Source of the DNA: Streptomyces sp. NBC_00464
GTDB taxonomy: Bacteria; Actinomycetota; Actinomycetes; Streptomycetales; Streptomycetaceae
Direction: 5' to 3'
DNA length: 64,000 nucleotides
Assembly (NCBI RefSeq): GCF_036013915.1
Contig: NZ_CP107899.1
Location: 6,662,001-6,726,000, forward strand
Shown piece after piece: positions 38,119 to 47,504 of the stretch. The notes beneath the pieces are model-generated. The model ran no database searches, was not told the DNA's origin, and saw only the letters and a list, made by a program, of their open reading frames with translations. The position numbers were made by a program, and so were the translations under genes. The number at the start of each line of letters is the position of its first letter. Position 1 is the stretch's first letter.

Positions 38119-39504
38119 GTGGAGCCCGACCTCTTTACCGCAGCTGCCGAAGACCGCCAGGAGAAGGACCCGTCCAGCAGCCCCCTCGCTGTCCGGATGC
38201 GTCCTCGTACCCTCGACGAGGTCGTGGGCCAGCAGCATCTGCTCAAGCCGGGCTCGCCACTGCGCCGCCTCGTCGGCGAGGGGAGCGGGGGACCGGCCGG
38301 CCCGTCCTCGGTGATTCTCTGGGGTCCGCCCGGCATCGGGAAGACGACTCTGGCGTATGTGGTCAGCAAGGCCACGAACAAACGATTCGTCGAGCTCTCC
38401 GCGATCACCGCGGGTGTCAAGGAAGTACGGGCCGTGATCGAGGGCGCCCGTCGCGCCACCGGCGGCTACGGCAAGGAGACCGTCCTCTTCCTGGACGAGA
38501 TCCACCGTTTCTCCAAGGCCCAGCAGGACTCCCTGCTCCCGGCCGTGGAGAACCGCTGGGTCACGCTGATCGCCGCGACCACCGAGAATCCCTACTTCTC
38601 GATCATCTCGCCGCTCCTCTCGCGTTCGCTGCTGCTCACGCTGGAGTCGCTGACCGACGACGATTTGCGCGCCCTGCTGCACCGGGCCCTGACCGACGAG
38701 CGCGGACTCGGTGGCGCGGTGACGCTGCCCGAGGACGCGGAGGAGCATCTGCTGCGCATCGCCGGGGGCGACGCGCGCCGGGCGCTGACGGCGCTGGAGG
38801 CGGCGGCCGGCGCGGCGATGTCCAAGCAGGAGGAGGAGATCACCCTCCTCACCCTGGAGGAGACCGTCGACCGGGCGGCGGTGAAGTACGACCGGGACGG
38901 CGACCAGCACTACGACGTGGCGAGTGCGCTGATCAAGTCGATCCGCGGCTCCGACGTCGACGCGGCCCTGCATTACCTGGCCCGGATGATCGAGGCGGGG
39001 GAGGACCCCCGGTTCATCGCCCGGCGGCTGATGATCTCGGCCAGCGAGGACATCGGTCTCGCCGACCCCACGGCACTGCCCACGGCGGTCGCGGCGGCCC
39101 AGGCCGTGGCGCTGATCGGTTTCCCGGAGGCGGCGCTCACCCTCAGCCATGCCACGATCGCGCTGGCGCTCGCCCCGAAGTCCAACGCGGCGACGCTGGC
39201 GATCTTCGCGGCCCAGGAGGACGTACGCAAGGGCCTGGCCGGTGCGGTCCCGGCCCATCTGCGCGACGGCCACTACAAGGGCGCCGCCAAGCTGGGCCAC
39301 GCCCAGGGCTACGTCTACCCGCACGATGTCCCCGGCGGCATCGCCGCCCAGCAGTACGCCCCGGATGCCGTCCGCGACAAGCGCTACTACCGGCCCACCC
39401 GCTACGGGGCCGAGGCGCGGTACGCGGATGTCGCGGACCGGGTCCGTGAGCGTCTGGGCCGTACGGACACCGAAGGCGGCGCGAGCGCGCCGGACGGTTC
39501 GTAG
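38119..39504 (+). CDS. rarA: Replication-associated recombination protein A (RarA/MgsA)
   Basis: A 461-residue AAA+ ATPase acting at stalled replication forks. Walker A is GPPGIGKTT (about 75-83), Walker B FLDEIHRF, sensor 1 AATTENP, and the arginine-rich [11 protein letters not shown]. The C-terminal tetramerisation part has [31 protein letters not shown], specific to this family. The GTG start is consistent with leaderless translation. It lies upstream of alaS at the same relative position as mycobacterial Rv2559c. Confidence 0.95.
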   Translation: MEPDLFTAAAEDRQEKDPSSSPLAVRMRPRTLDEVVGQQHLLKPGSPLRRLVGEGSGGPAGPSSVILWGPPGIGKTTLAYVVSKATNKRFVELSAITAGVKEVRAVIEGARRATGGYGKETVLFLDEIHRFSKAQQDSLLPAVENRWVTLIAATTENPYFSIISPLLSRSLLLTLESLTDDDLRALLHRALTDERGLGGAVTLPEDAEEHLLRIAGGDARRALTALEAAAGAAMSKQEEEITLLTLEETVDRAAVKYDRDGDQHYDVASALIKSIRGSDVDAALHYLARMIEAGEDPRFIARRLMISASEDIGLADPTALPTAVAAAQAVALIGFPEAALTLSHATIALALAPKSNAATLAIFAAQEDVRKGLAGAVPAHLRDGHYKGAAKLGHAQGYVYPHDVPGGIAAQQYAPDAVRDKRYYRPTRYGAEARYADVADRVRERLGRTDTEGGASAPDGS

Positions 39505-39513
39505 GAGCCGGTC

Positions 39514-40347
39514 TCAGTGCGCTGCGGCATCGAAGAGGGTGCGCATGGCGTGGCGCAGCTCCACCACGTCGCGTACCGGCTCGGGGAACTCGAAGCGCGC
39601 GTCGAAGCAGGGCCCGTTCCGTTCGAAGAAGCGGACCCGCAGCCCGTGCCGGTCCAGCGCGACCGGTACGACGGACGGCGGGTTCACGGCGCCGGTCCGG
39701 GCCGCCCGCTCGCCGAGCAGTTCGCACAGCGTCCCCAGCCGGTCCCCGTGCGCCGCGTGCAGATGCTGGAGCAGCTCCGCCTCGTGGGCGGCGAGGGGGT
39801 CGGCGGCCGCGTCCCGCAGCTCCTCCGGCTCGACCGGCTCCGCGCCCCAGAGATCCTCGACGTGGGCCTCACCCGTCTCCAGCCGCAGCAGCATCCGGCC
39901 GGGACCGGCGATTCCGGGTACGGAGGTGAGCCAGCCGCAGACGCGGGCCCGGCCCCGGATGCGGTGCGGTACGGCGACCGGGGCGACGTCCGTGATCTCC
40001 AGCACGGCCGTCAGCTCGTCGTCCTGGGCGTGGGTCGCGGCCCGTACGGCCGGGGAATCAGCGGGGAATTCAAGGAAGAGGTCGCCGTCCGGACCCACGG
40101 TCCGGGACAGCGGCATCAGCTGGTCCGAGCCCGCTGTCTCCAGCCCGGGGATGAGCAGCACCGCGGAGCAGGTACTCTGTACGAGAGTTCGTGTGCGCTC
40201 GGCTGCTGACGGCATCCGTGTGTTTTCAAGCCCGCTGGGACGCGGCTGACCACGATCAGATCGGCCTTCCGTCGTAGCAGCACTTCTATGTGTGCTGCCG
40301 CTGTCTGTGCTGTCCGTGACGTGTGTGGTGTTCCCAGGGCGAGACAT
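39514..40347 (-). CDS. DUF2470 domain protein under iron control
   Basis: A 277-residue protein. The first ~50 residues are Ser/Thr/Arg-rich and probably unstructured. Residues ~55-170 resemble a split-barrel flavin/heme-binding fold (STCSAVLLIPG, DELTAVLEITDVAPV, GRARVCGWLTSVPG). The C-terminal ~90 residues match DUF2470 (EAELLQHLHAAHGDRLGTLCELLG ... LRVRFFER ... FPEPVRDVVELRHAMRTL). This pairing is seen in HugZ-like heme-degrading or heme-binding proteins, so a heme-iron role is a fair inference supported by the iron box upstream. The ATG at 40347 has AAGGAG 7 bases upstream. It is divergent from rpsD. Confidence 0.78.
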   Translation of the reverse strand: MSRPGNTTHVTDSTDSGSTHRSAATTEGRSDRGQPRPSGLENTRMPSAAERTRTLVQSTCSAVLLIPGLETAGSDQLMPLSRTVGPDGDLFLEFPADSPAVRAATHAQDDELTAVLEITDVAPVAVPHRIRGRARVCGWLTSVPGIAGPGRMLLRLETGEAHVEDLWGAEPVEPEELRDAAADPLAAHEAELLQHLHAAHGDRLGTLCELLGERAARTGAVNPPSVVPVALDRHGLRVRFFERNGPCFDARFEFPEPVRDVVELRHAMRTLFDAAAH

Positions 40348-40361
40348 GCGATCTCCTTGAG

Positions 40362-40380
40362 TAAGGTGAGCCTAACCTAA
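40362..40380. promoter_or_regulatory. Iron box (IdeR/DmdR1-type operator)
   Basis: The 19-base sequence TAAGGTGAGCCTAACCTAA matches the actinobacterial iron-box consensus TWAGGTTAGSCTAACCTWA at 18 of 19 positions. It lies 15 bases before the DUF2470 start, overlapping a plausible minus-strand promoter (TTGTAG at 40387-40382, TACTCA at 40363-40358), and 23 bases before the rpsD start. Iron-loaded DmdR1 should repress the DUF2470 gene. Confidence 0.88.
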
Positions 40381-40403
40381 CCTACAACGGAGGTCTGGAG
40401 AAC

Positions 40404-41018
40404 GTGCCTAATCAGTCGCGTCCCAAGGTCAAGAAGAGCCGCGCGCTCGGCATTGCGCTGACGCCGAAGGCTGTCAAGTACTTCGAGGCCCGCCCCTACC
40501 CGCCGGGCGAGCACGGCCGCGGCCGCAAGCAGAACTCGGACTACAAGGTCCGTCTGCTCGAGAAGCAGCGTCTGCGCGCCCAGTACGACATCAGCGAGCG
40601 CCAGATGGCGCGTGCCTACGACCGCGCCAAGAAGGCCGAAGGCAAGACGGGTGAGGCGCTGGTCGTCGAGCTCGAGCGCCGCCTCGACGCTCTGGTGCTG
40701 CGTTCCGGTATCGCCAAGACGATCTACCAGGCCCGCCAGATGGTCGTTCACGGCCACATCGAGGTCAACGGTGGCAAGGTCGACAAGCCGTCGTTCCGTG
40801 TCCGCCCGGACGACATCATCATGGTCCGCGAGCGCAGCCGCGAGAAGTACCCCTTCCAGGTTGCCCGCGAGGGTGGTTACGACACCGACGGTGAGACCCC
40901 GCGCTACCTGCAGGTGAACCTGAAGGCCCTGGCCTTCCGCCTTGACCGGGACCCGAACCGCAAGGAAATCCCCGTGATCTGCGACGAGCAGCTCGTCGTC
41001 GAGTACTACGCCCGCTGA
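40404..41018 (+). CDS. rpsD: 30S ribosomal protein S4 (zinc-free type)
   Basis: A 204-residue primary rRNA-binding protein of the small subunit. The S4 RNA-binding fold lies around LERRLDALVLRSGIAKTIYQARQMVVHGHIEVNGGKV. The N-terminus has no cysteine, so this is the type without the zinc-binding Cys cluster found in other bacteria. The only cysteine is near the C-terminus (VICDE). As in other streptomycetes it is not next to rpsM-rpsK-rpoA. The GTG start has GGAG at a short distance and GGAGG further up. The iron box lies just upstream. Confidence 0.97.
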   Translation: MPNQSRPKVKKSRALGIALTPKAVKYFEARPYPPGEHGRGRKQNSDYKVRLLEKQRLRAQYDISERQMARAYDRAKKAEGKTGEALVVELERRLDALVLRSGIAKTIYQARQMVVHGHIEVNGGKVDKPSFRVRPDDIIMVRERSREKYPFQVAREGGYDTDGETPRYLQVNLKALAFRLDRDPNRKEIPVICDEQLVVEYYAR

Positions 41019-41046
41019 TTCAGGCGTAGCCGCTCTTCACCGGCGC

Positions 41047-43251
41047 TCAGGCCCGCCCCTCCCCGATCGGGGAGGCGGCGGGCTTTCGCGTCTTCCCGGC
41101 CGGGGGTGGCGGCTCCTGTCCGTCGGGGCGTTCGTCGGGCCGGCCCGACAGCGCCCTGGCCACCACCGCGTCCGTGCCCAGCTTGCCGCCGGTGCGCAGC
41201 TCCGCCGCGTACACCGTCTCACCCAGCTCATGACGGGCCAGCTCAGCGCACCGGACCCGGGGCCTGCCGTAGTACGCCGAACCGAACAGCGGCAACCCGA
41301 CCGAGGGCCAGATCCGGTCGGCGGCTCCTTGCAGCAGCGCCGCCTCGGCGGCGTCGCCCTCGACCACCGTGACGAGCGCCAGCAGCTCCAGGGCGAGCAC
41401 GGTGCCCAGCCGGTCGTGGAAGGTGTGGCTGATGGCCAGCGACTCCCCGAGCAACTCCCGCGCCCGGCCGGGGCGGCCCCGTTGCAGTGAGGCGAACCCC
41501 AGGACGTACAGGGCATAGCTGAGCGCCCACCGCTCCCCGTGGTCCTCGCAGATCTCCCGCACCTCTTCGCAGATCGCGACCGCGCCGTCCAGATCCCCCT
41601 GGAATCCGGTCGCCATGGCCAGTTCGACCTGGGCCATCAGCACATTGCTGTTCAGCTCGCCGAGCTCCCGGTAGCGGCCCAGCGCCTCCTGCAGCAGTTC
41701 GTGTGCGCGCCCCATGTCGTCCGTGACCAGGGCCAGGCAGCCTGTGCGGTGCAGCGCGTACGCCGATGCCACGGCGTCACCCGCCAGATCCGCCTCCTCC
41801 CGGCACTCGGACAGTGCCGAGATCGCGCCCACCGGATCGCCCTGGAGCACCGCGACGTACCCGAGCACCCACAGCGCCTTCAGCCGCGAGGTGTCGTACG
41901 GCGTCGCCTCCTCCCGTACGTGTTCCAGCCAGTGCCGGCCCTCCGAGAGGCGTCCGCAGCCGACCCACAGGAACCAGAGCGTGCCCGCCAGGTACTGCGC
42001 GAGATGCGCCTCCTCCGGGCTCTCCAGCGAACACTCCATGGCCCGCCGCAGATTCGGCAGCTCGCTCTCCACCCGGGCGGCGACCTCGGCCTGCCGCGGG
42101 CTGAACCAGTCGAGCTCGCACCAGGTCGCGAGCCCCAGGAACCAGTCCCGGTGGCGGCGGCGCAGCCGGTCGGTGTCACCCGTGGCCGCCAGCCACTCGG
42201 CGCCGTACTCCCGCACCGTGTCCAGCATCCGGTAGCGGGCGCCGACGGCCGATTCCTCCCGCAGGACGACGGACTGCGCGAGCAGCCCGGACAGCACGTC
42301 CAGCACCGAGTCGGCCGGCAGATCGGGGCCGCTGCAGATGTACTCGGCCGCCTCCAGGTCGAACTGCCCGGCGAAGACGGAGAGCCGCGCCCACAGCAGC
42401 CGCTGTTCCGGGGCGCAGAGCTCATGACTCCAGCCGATGGCCGTACGGAGCGTCTGGTGCCGGGCGAGGGCGCTGCGGCTGCTCCCGGTCAGCAGCCGGA
42501 ACCGGTCGTCCAGCCGCTGCAGCACCTGCTCCGCCGACAGGGCGCGAAGCCGGCCGGCGGCCAGCTCCAGCGCGAGCGGAATGCCGTCAAGGCGGCGGCA
42601 CAGCTCCAGGGCGGTGCCCCGCGTGTGCTCGGTCAGCCGGAACTCGGGCTGCACCGAGGCGGCCCGCTCGGCGAACAGCAGCAAGGCGTCCTCGTCGCGC
42701 ATGGTCGCGAGCGGGTAGCCGGTCTCGCCGTCGAGGTCCAGCGGCAGCCGGCCGGCCGTCAGTACCCGCAGCCGCGGAGCCCGGCGCAGCAGATCCCGTA
42801 CCAACTCGGCACAGGTGTCCACCAGATGCTCGAAACCGTCGATCACCAGGAGGAGCCGGCGCTCGGCACAGTGTTCGAGGAGTGTCGTGCGGGGCGGCCT
42901 GCTCGTGTGATCGGTGAGGCCCAGCGCGTCGACCAGAGCGTGTTCCAGCAGCGCGGGATCGTGGACCGCGGACAGCTCCACCAGCCAGACCCCGTCGCAG
43001 TACCGTTTCTCCAGGAGCGCCGCCACCCTGGTGACCAGCCGGGTCTTGCCGACACCGCCCACCCCGACGACGGTGACGAGCCGGGACTCCTCCAGCAGCC
43101 CGACGACCTCGGCCAACTCGCTGTCGCGCCCCACGAATCTGTTCAGTTCCGCGGGGAGATTGCCCGGGTGACGGGGGGCGGGAGCCTCGGGGGAGGTGGC
43201 GGGAGGGCTTGAATCGTCGGGGGACGGAAAGGGGCGCTGAGGGCGTCGCAT
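41047..43251 (-). CDS. NB-ARC/TPR signal-transduction ATPase without DNA-binding domain
   Basis: A 734-residue protein of the AfsR/STAND type. The Pro-rich start (1-30) is followed by the NB-ARC domain: P-loop VGGVGKT (64-70), Walker B LLVIDGFEHL, and the GIPLALELAAGRL motif. A winged-helix-like region and then TPR-like helical repeats follow to about residue 690, and the Pro/Lys-rich tail ends SPIGEGRA. Unlike AfsR/SARP it has no N-terminal OmpR-type domain, and unlike LAL regulators it has no C-terminal LuxR helix-turn-helix. It would therefore act through partners or via oligomerisation. The ATG at 43251 has no Shine-Dalgarno but fits the leaderless promoter at 43261-43290. Confidence 0.85.
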   Translation of the reverse strand: MRRPQRPFPSPDDSSPPATSPEAPAPRHPGNLPAELNRFVGRDSELAEVVGLLEESRLVTVVGVGGVGKTRLVTRVAALLEKRYCDGVWLVELSAVHDPALLEHALVDALGLTDHTSRPPRTTLLEHCAERRLLLVIDGFEHLVDTCAELVRDLLRRAPRLRVLTAGRLPLDLDGETGYPLATMRDEDALLLFAERAASVQPEFRLTEHTRGTALELCRRLDGIPLALELAAGRLRALSAEQVLQRLDDRFRLLTGSSRSALARHQTLRTAIGWSHELCAPEQRLLWARLSVFAGQFDLEAAEYICSGPDLPADSVLDVLSGLLAQSVVLREESAVGARYRMLDTVREYGAEWLAATGDTDRLRRRHRDWFLGLATWCELDWFSPRQAEVAARVESELPNLRRAMECSLESPEEAHLAQYLAGTLWFLWVGCGRLSEGRHWLEHVREEATPYDTSRLKALWVLGYVAVLQGDPVGAISALSECREEADLAGDAVASAYALHRTGCLALVTDDMGRAHELLQEALGRYRELGELNSNVLMAQVELAMATGFQGDLDGAVAICEEVREICEDHGERWALSYALYVLGFASLQRGRPGRARELLGESLAISHTFHDRLGTVLALELLALVTVVEGDAAEAALLQGAADRIWPSVGLPLFGSAYYGRPRVRCAELARHELGETVYAAELRTGGKLGTDAVVARALSGRPDERPDGQEPPPPAGKTRKPAASPIGEGRA
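41051..41083. terminator. Terminator after rpsD, inside convergent gene end
   Basis: GCCCGC-CCCTCCCC pairs with GGGGAGGCG-GCGGGC around GATC, and is followed by TTT on the plus strand. It occupies the last codons of the NB-ARC gene, so the two convergent genes share it. Confidence 0.8.
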
Positions 43252-43260
43252 GAAACACGC

Positions 43261-43290
43261 AGAGTACTGGCCCGAAAGCGCTCCGTACAA
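43261..43290 (-). promoter_or_regulatory. Promoter for leaderless NB-ARC gene
   Basis: On the minus strand TTGTAC (43290-43285), an 18-base spacer and TACTCT (43266-43261) form a good HrdB-type promoter. The ATG begins 10 bases after the -10, so the mRNA should have essentially no leader. Confidence 0.6.
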
Positions 43291-43447
43291 TCTCGTTGCG
43301 GGAACTCCCACGGGGCCGGCCCGCAATGCGGTACAAGGCGTGAGCCCCGGCGCGATAGGCTCGGGAACGGTGATCGGCCGCCGCGACGGCCGTCGCCGAA
43401 GAGCAGGAAACAAGACAGACAGACGACAAGCCAGAGAGCGGTGCACT

Positions 43448-43903
43448 GTGTCCGGTGGTGAGGTGGCCGGGATCCTGGTGGCCGTCTTCTGGGCGATCCT
43501 GGTTTCGTTCCTCGCCGTCGTGCTGGTGAGGCTCGCCCAGACGCTCAGGGCGACCACGAAACTCGTGGCGGACGTGACCGAACAGGCCGTGCCGCTGCTC
43601 GCCGACGCCTCCGCGACCGTACGTTCCGCACAGACCCAGCTCGACAAGGTCGACGCGATCGCGACGGACGTCCAGGAAGTCACCTCCAACGCCTCGGCGC
43701 TCTCCTCCACCGTCGCCTCCACCTTCGGCGGCCCGCTGGTCAAGGTCGCGGCGTTCGGTTACGGGGTCCGGCAGGCCATCGGCCGCAAGACCGGTCCCGA
43801 ACCGGAAGCGCGCTCCCGGCGCTCGGTGATTGTCGGCCGGACCGTGCCGTCCGCGCGTGGCAAAAAGCGCAACGGCAGAAACTCCCGCGGATCGAAGGAC
43901 TGA
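43448..43903 (+). CDS. DUF948 family membrane-anchored protein
   Basis: A 151-residue protein with one N-terminal membrane helix (VAGILVAVFWAILVSFLAVVLV), a helical stretch resembling chemoreceptor coiled coils (TLRATTKLVADVTEQAVPLLADASATVRSAQTQLDKVDAI), and a basic C-terminal tail (GKKRNGRNSRGSK). The family is widespread in Gram-positive bacteria with unknown function. It heads a run of four tightly spaced genes leading to alaS, a conserved actinobacterial arrangement. Confidence 0.85.
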   Translation: MSGGEVAGILVAVFWAILVSFLAVVLVRLAQTLRATTKLVADVTEQAVPLLADASATVRSAQTQLDKVDAIATDVQEVTSNASALSSTVASTFGGPLVKVAAFGYGVRQAIGRKTGPEPEARSRRSVIVGRTVPSARGKKRNGRNSRGSKD

Positions 43904-43910
43904 CGCAGCG

Positions 43911-44261
43911 ATGTTCCGCCGTACGTTCTGGTTCACCGCCGGCGCAGCCGCCGGCGTCTGGGCCACCGCCAAGGTCAACCGGAAGATCAAGCAGCTGACC
44001 CCCGAGAGCCTCGCGGCGCAGGCCGCCGACAAGGCGCTCGTGGCCGGTCACAAGCTCAAGGACTTCGCCCTGGACGTCCGCGAGGGCATGGCCAGGCGCG
44101 AGGCCGAACTGGGCGAGGCGCTCGGGCTCGAAGCACCCGTCGACCCCGATCTCCCCGTGCAGCGCCACTTCGCCGTCGAGGCGGCCGAGCCCGAGGCGCA
44201 CCGCACGCTTCCCCCCACGTCACGCACCTACAACTCGTACAACCGGAATGAGGACCACTGA
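43911..44261 (+). CDS. DUF6167 family protein
   Basis: A 116-residue protein. It has a short hydrophobic N-terminus ([19 protein letters not shown]), then the family stretch [23 protein letters not shown] and a Lys/Asp/Glu-rich helix, and ends in a polar tail. Function is unknown. Seven bases separate it from the DUF948 gene, and its TGA overlaps the alaS ATG, so all three are coupled. It may help anchor or partner the DUF948 protein. Confidence 0.8.
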   Translation: MFRRTFWFTAGAAAGVWATAKVNRKIKQLTPESLAAQAADKALVAGHKLKDFALDVREGMARREAELGEALGLEAPVDPDLPVQRHFAVEAAEPEAHRTLPPTSRTYNSYNRNEDH

Positions 44262-46930
44262 TGGAGTCGGCTGAAATTCGCCGCCGCTGGCTGAGCTTCT
44301 ACGAGGAGCGCGGTCACACCGTTGTCCCTTCGGCGTCGCTCATCGCGGACGACCCGACTCTGCTGCTCGTCCCGGCGGGCATGGTGCCCTTCAAGCCGTA
44401 CTTCCTCGGCGAGGTCAAGCCGCCCGCCCCGCGCGTCACCAGTGTGCAGAAGTGCGTCCGTACGCCGGACATCGAAGAGGTCGGCAAGACCACCCGGCAC
44501 GGCACCTTCTTCCAGATGTGCGGGAACTTCTCCTTCGGCGACTACTTCAAGGAAGGCGCCATCGAGTACGCCTGGGAGCTGCTCACCAGCTCCGTGGCGG
44601 ACGGCGGCTTCGCTCTCGACCCCGAGCGTCTGTGGATCACGGTCTACCTCGACGACGACGAGGCCGAGCAGATCTGGCGCGACAAGATCGGTGTCCCGGC
44701 CGAGCGCATCCAGCGCCTGGGCAAGAAGGACAACTTCTGGTCCATGGGCGTCCCCGGCCCCTGCGGCCCGTGTTCCGAGATCAACTACGACCGCGGCCCC
44801 GAGTTCGGCGTCGAGGGCGGCCCGGCCGTCAACGACGAGCGGTACGTGGAGATCTGGAACCTGGTCTTCATGCAGTACGAGCGCGGCGCCGGCGACGGCA
44901 AGGACGACTTCCCGATCCTCGGCGACCTGCCGTCCAAGAACATCGACACCGGCCTCGGCCTCGAACGCCTCGCGATGATCCTGCAGGGCGTGCAGAACAT
45001 GTACGAGACCGACACCCTGCGCGTCGTCATGGACAAGGCCACCGGACTCACCGGGGTCCGCTACGGCGCCGCAGCCGGCACGGACGTCTCGCTGCGCGTG
45101 GTGGCCGACCACATCCGTACCTCCGTCATGCTCATCGGCGACGGCGTCACCCCCGGCAACGAGGGCCGCGGTTACGTGCTGCGCCGCATCATGCGCCGGG
45201 CGATCCGCAACATGCGCCTGATGGGCGCCACCGGATCCGTCGTCAGCGAACTGGTCGACGTCGTGATCAACACGATGGGGCTGCAGTACCCCGAGCTGAT
45301 CACCGACCGCAAGCGCATCGAGACCGTCGCGCTCGCCGAGGAGGCCGCCTTCCTCAAGGCCCTCAAGGGCGGCACCAACATCCTGGAGACCGCCGTCACC
45401 GAGACCAGGGCCGCCGGCGGCCGGGTCCTCGCCGGTGACAAGGCGTTCCTGCTCCACGACACCTGGGGCTTCCCGATCGACCTCACCCTGGAGATGGCCG
45501 CCGAACAGGGCCTCTCCGTGGACGAGGACGGCTTCCGCCGCCTCATGCAGGAGCAGCGGGACAAGGCCAAGGCCGACGCCAGGGCCAAGAAGACCGGTCA
45601 CGCCGACCTGTCCGCCTACCGCGAGGTCGCCGACCACTCCGGCGTCACCGAGTTCACCGGGTACACCTCCACCGAGGGCGAGTCGACCGTCGTCGGTCTC
45701 CTCGTGGACGGCGTCTCCTCGCCCGCGGCCTCCGAGGGCGACGAGGTCGAGGTCGTCCTGGACCGCACCCCGTTCTACGCAGAGGGCGGCGGCCAGCTCG
45801 CCGACCAGGGCCGCATCCGGCTCCACAACGGTGCCGTCATCCAGGTGCGCGACGTCCAGCAGCCGGTCCCCGGTGTCTCCGTCCACAAGGGCTCGGTCCA
45901 GGTCGGCGAGGTGACGGTCGGCGCCTCGGCCCTCGCCACCATCGACAACACCCGCCGCCGCGCGATCGCCCGCGCCCACAGCGCCACCCACCTCACGCAC
46001 CAGGCGCTGCGTGACGCGCTCGGCCCGACGGCCGCCCAGGCCGGTTCGGAGAACTCCCCGGGCCGCTTCCGCTTCGACTTCGGTTCGCCCGCCGCCGTGC
46101 CCGGCACGGTCCTCGTCGACGTCGAGCAGAAGATCAACGAGGTCCTCTCGCGGGAGCTCGACGTACAGGCCGAGGTCATGTCGATCGACGAGGCCAAGAA
46201 GCAGGGCGCCATCGCCGAGTTCGGCGAGAAGTACGGCGAGCGGGTCCGCGTAGTCACCATCGGCGACTTCTCCAAGGAGCTGTGCGGCGGCACGCACGTC
46301 GGCAACACCGCCCAGCTCGGCCTGGTGAAGCTGCTCGGCGAGTCGTCCATCGGCTCCGGAGTGCGCCGCATCGAGGCCCTCGTCGGCGTCGACGCGTACA
46401 ACTTCCTCGCCAAGGAGCACACGGTCGTCGCCCAGCTCCAGGAGCTGGTCAAGGGCCGCTCCGAGGAGCTCCCGGAGAAGATCGCCGCCATGCTCGGCAA
46501 GCTGAAGGACGCCGAGAAGGAGATCGAGAAGTTCCGCGCGGAGAAGGTCCTGGCGGCCGCCGCAGGCCTGGTCGACTCCGCCAAGGACGTACGGGGCGTC
46601 GCCCTGGTCACCGGCCAGGTGCCGGACGGCACCTCCGCCGACGACCTGCGCAAGCTCGTCCTCGACGTCCGCGGGCGCATCCAGGGCGGCCGGCCGGCCG
46701 TCGTGGCCCTGTTCACCACGGCCAACGGCCGCCCGCTGACCGTCATCGCCACCAACGAGGCCGCCCGTGAGCGCGGCCTCAAGGCCGGTGACCTGGTCCG
46801 TACCGCCGCCAAGACGCTCGGTGGCGGGGGCGGCGGCAAGCCGGACGTCGCCCAGGGCGGCGGCACCGACCCGGACGCCATCGGTGAGGCCGTCGCCGCT
46901 GTCGAACGCCTCGTCACCGAGACGGCGTGA
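44261..46930 (+). CDS. alaS: Alanyl-tRNA synthetase
   Basis: An 889-residue class II synthetase. The catalytic core comes first ([46 protein letters not shown] region), then the tRNA-recognition helices, the editing domain with HSATH and CGGTH zinc ligands, and the C-terminal oligomerisation/C-Ala domain ending with a Gly-rich [15 protein letters not shown] segment. Length is normal. The start overlaps the preceding stop (TGATG), and ruvX overlaps the end (GTGA). Confidence 0.97.
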   Translation: MESAEIRRRWLSFYEERGHTVVPSASLIADDPTLLLVPAGMVPFKPYFLGEVKPPAPRVTSVQKCVRTPDIEEVGKTTRHGTFFQMCGNFSFGDYFKEGAIEYAWELLTSSVADGGFALDPERLWITVYLDDDEAEQIWRDKIGVPAERIQRLGKKDNFWSMGVPGPCGPCSEINYDRGPEFGVEGGPAVNDERYVEIWNLVFMQYERGAGDGKDDFPILGDLPSKNIDTGLGLERLAMILQGVQNMYETDTLRVVMDKATGLTGVRYGAAAGTDVSLRVVADHIRTSVMLIGDGVTPGNEGRGYVLRRIMRRAIRNMRLMGATGSVVSELVDVVINTMGLQYPELITDRKRIETVALAEEAAFLKALKGGTNILETAVTETRAAGGRVLAGDKAFLLHDTWGFPIDLTLEMAAEQGLSVDEDGFRRLMQEQRDKAKADARAKKTGHADLSAYREVADHSGVTEFTGYTSTEGESTVVGLLVDGVSSPAASEGDEVEVVLDRTPFYAEGGGQLADQGRIRLHNGAVIQVRDVQQPVPGVSVHKGSVQVGEVTVGASALATIDNTRRRAIARAHSATHLTHQALRDALGPTAAQAGSENSPGRFRFDFGSPAAVPGTVLVDVEQKINEVLSRELDVQAEVMSIDEAKKQGAIAEFGEKYGERVRVVTIGDFSKELCGGTHVGNTAQLGLVKLLGESSIGSGVRRIEALVGVDAYNFLAKEHTVVAQLQELVKGRSEELPEKIAAMLGKLKDAEKEIEKFRAEKVLAAAAGLVDSAKDVRGVALVTGQVPDGTSADDLRKLVLDVRGRIQGGRPAVVALFTTANGRPLTVIATNEAARERGLKAGDLVRTAAKTLGGGGGGKPDVAQGGGTDPDAIGEAVAAVERLVTETA

Positions 46931-47409
46931 CGCCGGACATGACGATGCGCCGCGGTCGCCGCCTGGCGATCGACGTCGGGGACGCCCGGATCGGGGTCGC
47001 CTCGTGCGACCCCGACGGGATCCTGGCCACGCCGGTGGAGACCGTGCCGGGACGCGATGTCCCGGCCGCCCACCGGCGGCTCGGGCAGATCGTCCAGGAG
47101 TACGAGCCGATCGAGGTCATCGTCGGTCTGCCCAGGTCCCTGGGCGGCGGTGAGGGACCGGCCGCGGCCAAGGTCCGCGCCTTCACCGATGTGCTCGCCC
47201 GCGCGGTTGCACCCATTCCGGTGCGATTGGTGGACGAGAGGATGACCACAGTGACGGCCAGTCAGGGGCTGCGCGCATCGGGCGTGAAGTCCAAAAAAGG
47301 CCGATCCGTCATCGACCAGGCTGCCGCTGTGGTGATCCTCCAGAACGCTCTGGAGTCCGAACGGGCTTCGGGCAAGCCACCCGGCGAGGGCGTCGAAGTG
47401 GTTGTCTGA
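46927..47409 (+). CDS. ruvX: YqgF/RuvX-type putative Holliday junction resolvase
   Basis: A 160-residue RNase H-fold protein. The first acidic residue is in [16 protein letters not shown], the second region [11 protein letters not shown], and the last [15 protein letters not shown] plus the [12 protein letters not shown] helix. E. coli YqgF acts in 16S rRNA 5' end processing and its relatives can cleave branched DNA, so the substrate here is open. It overlaps alaS by 4 bases. An internal ATG at 46939 is an alternative start. Confidence 0.9.
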   Translation: MTPDMTMRRGRRLAIDVGDARIGVASCDPDGILATPVETVPGRDVPAAHRRLGQIVQEYEPIEVIVGLPRSLGGGEGPAAAKVRAFTDVLARAVAPIPVRLVDERMTTVTASQGLRASGVKSKKGRSVIDQAAAVVILQNALESERASGKPPGEGVEVVV

Positions 47410-47422
47410 TCGCGATACGGTA

Positions 47423-47481
47423 ACGTTCCGCGCGATGCGGCGGTGTTCGAACAAACACCGCACAGCAAAGAGACGGAACGT
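47423..47481 (+). promoter_or_regulatory. Nested stem-loops in mltG leader
   Basis: An outer pairing of ACGTTCCG (47423-47430) with CGGAACGT (47474-47481) encloses a hairpin of GCGGTGTT (47440-47447) and AACACCGC (47454-47461). It may terminate the alaS-ruvX transcript or structure the mltG leader; GGGG about 5 bases before the mltG ATG remains outside it. Confidence 0.5.
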
Positions 47482-47504
47482 CGTCTCGCGGCTCAAGGGG
47501 ATCG

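Noticed and set aside
44228..46420. A 730-codon minus-strand frame across alaS
   Set aside because: Shadow of alaS with repetitive Val/Asp/Gly composition and no domains.
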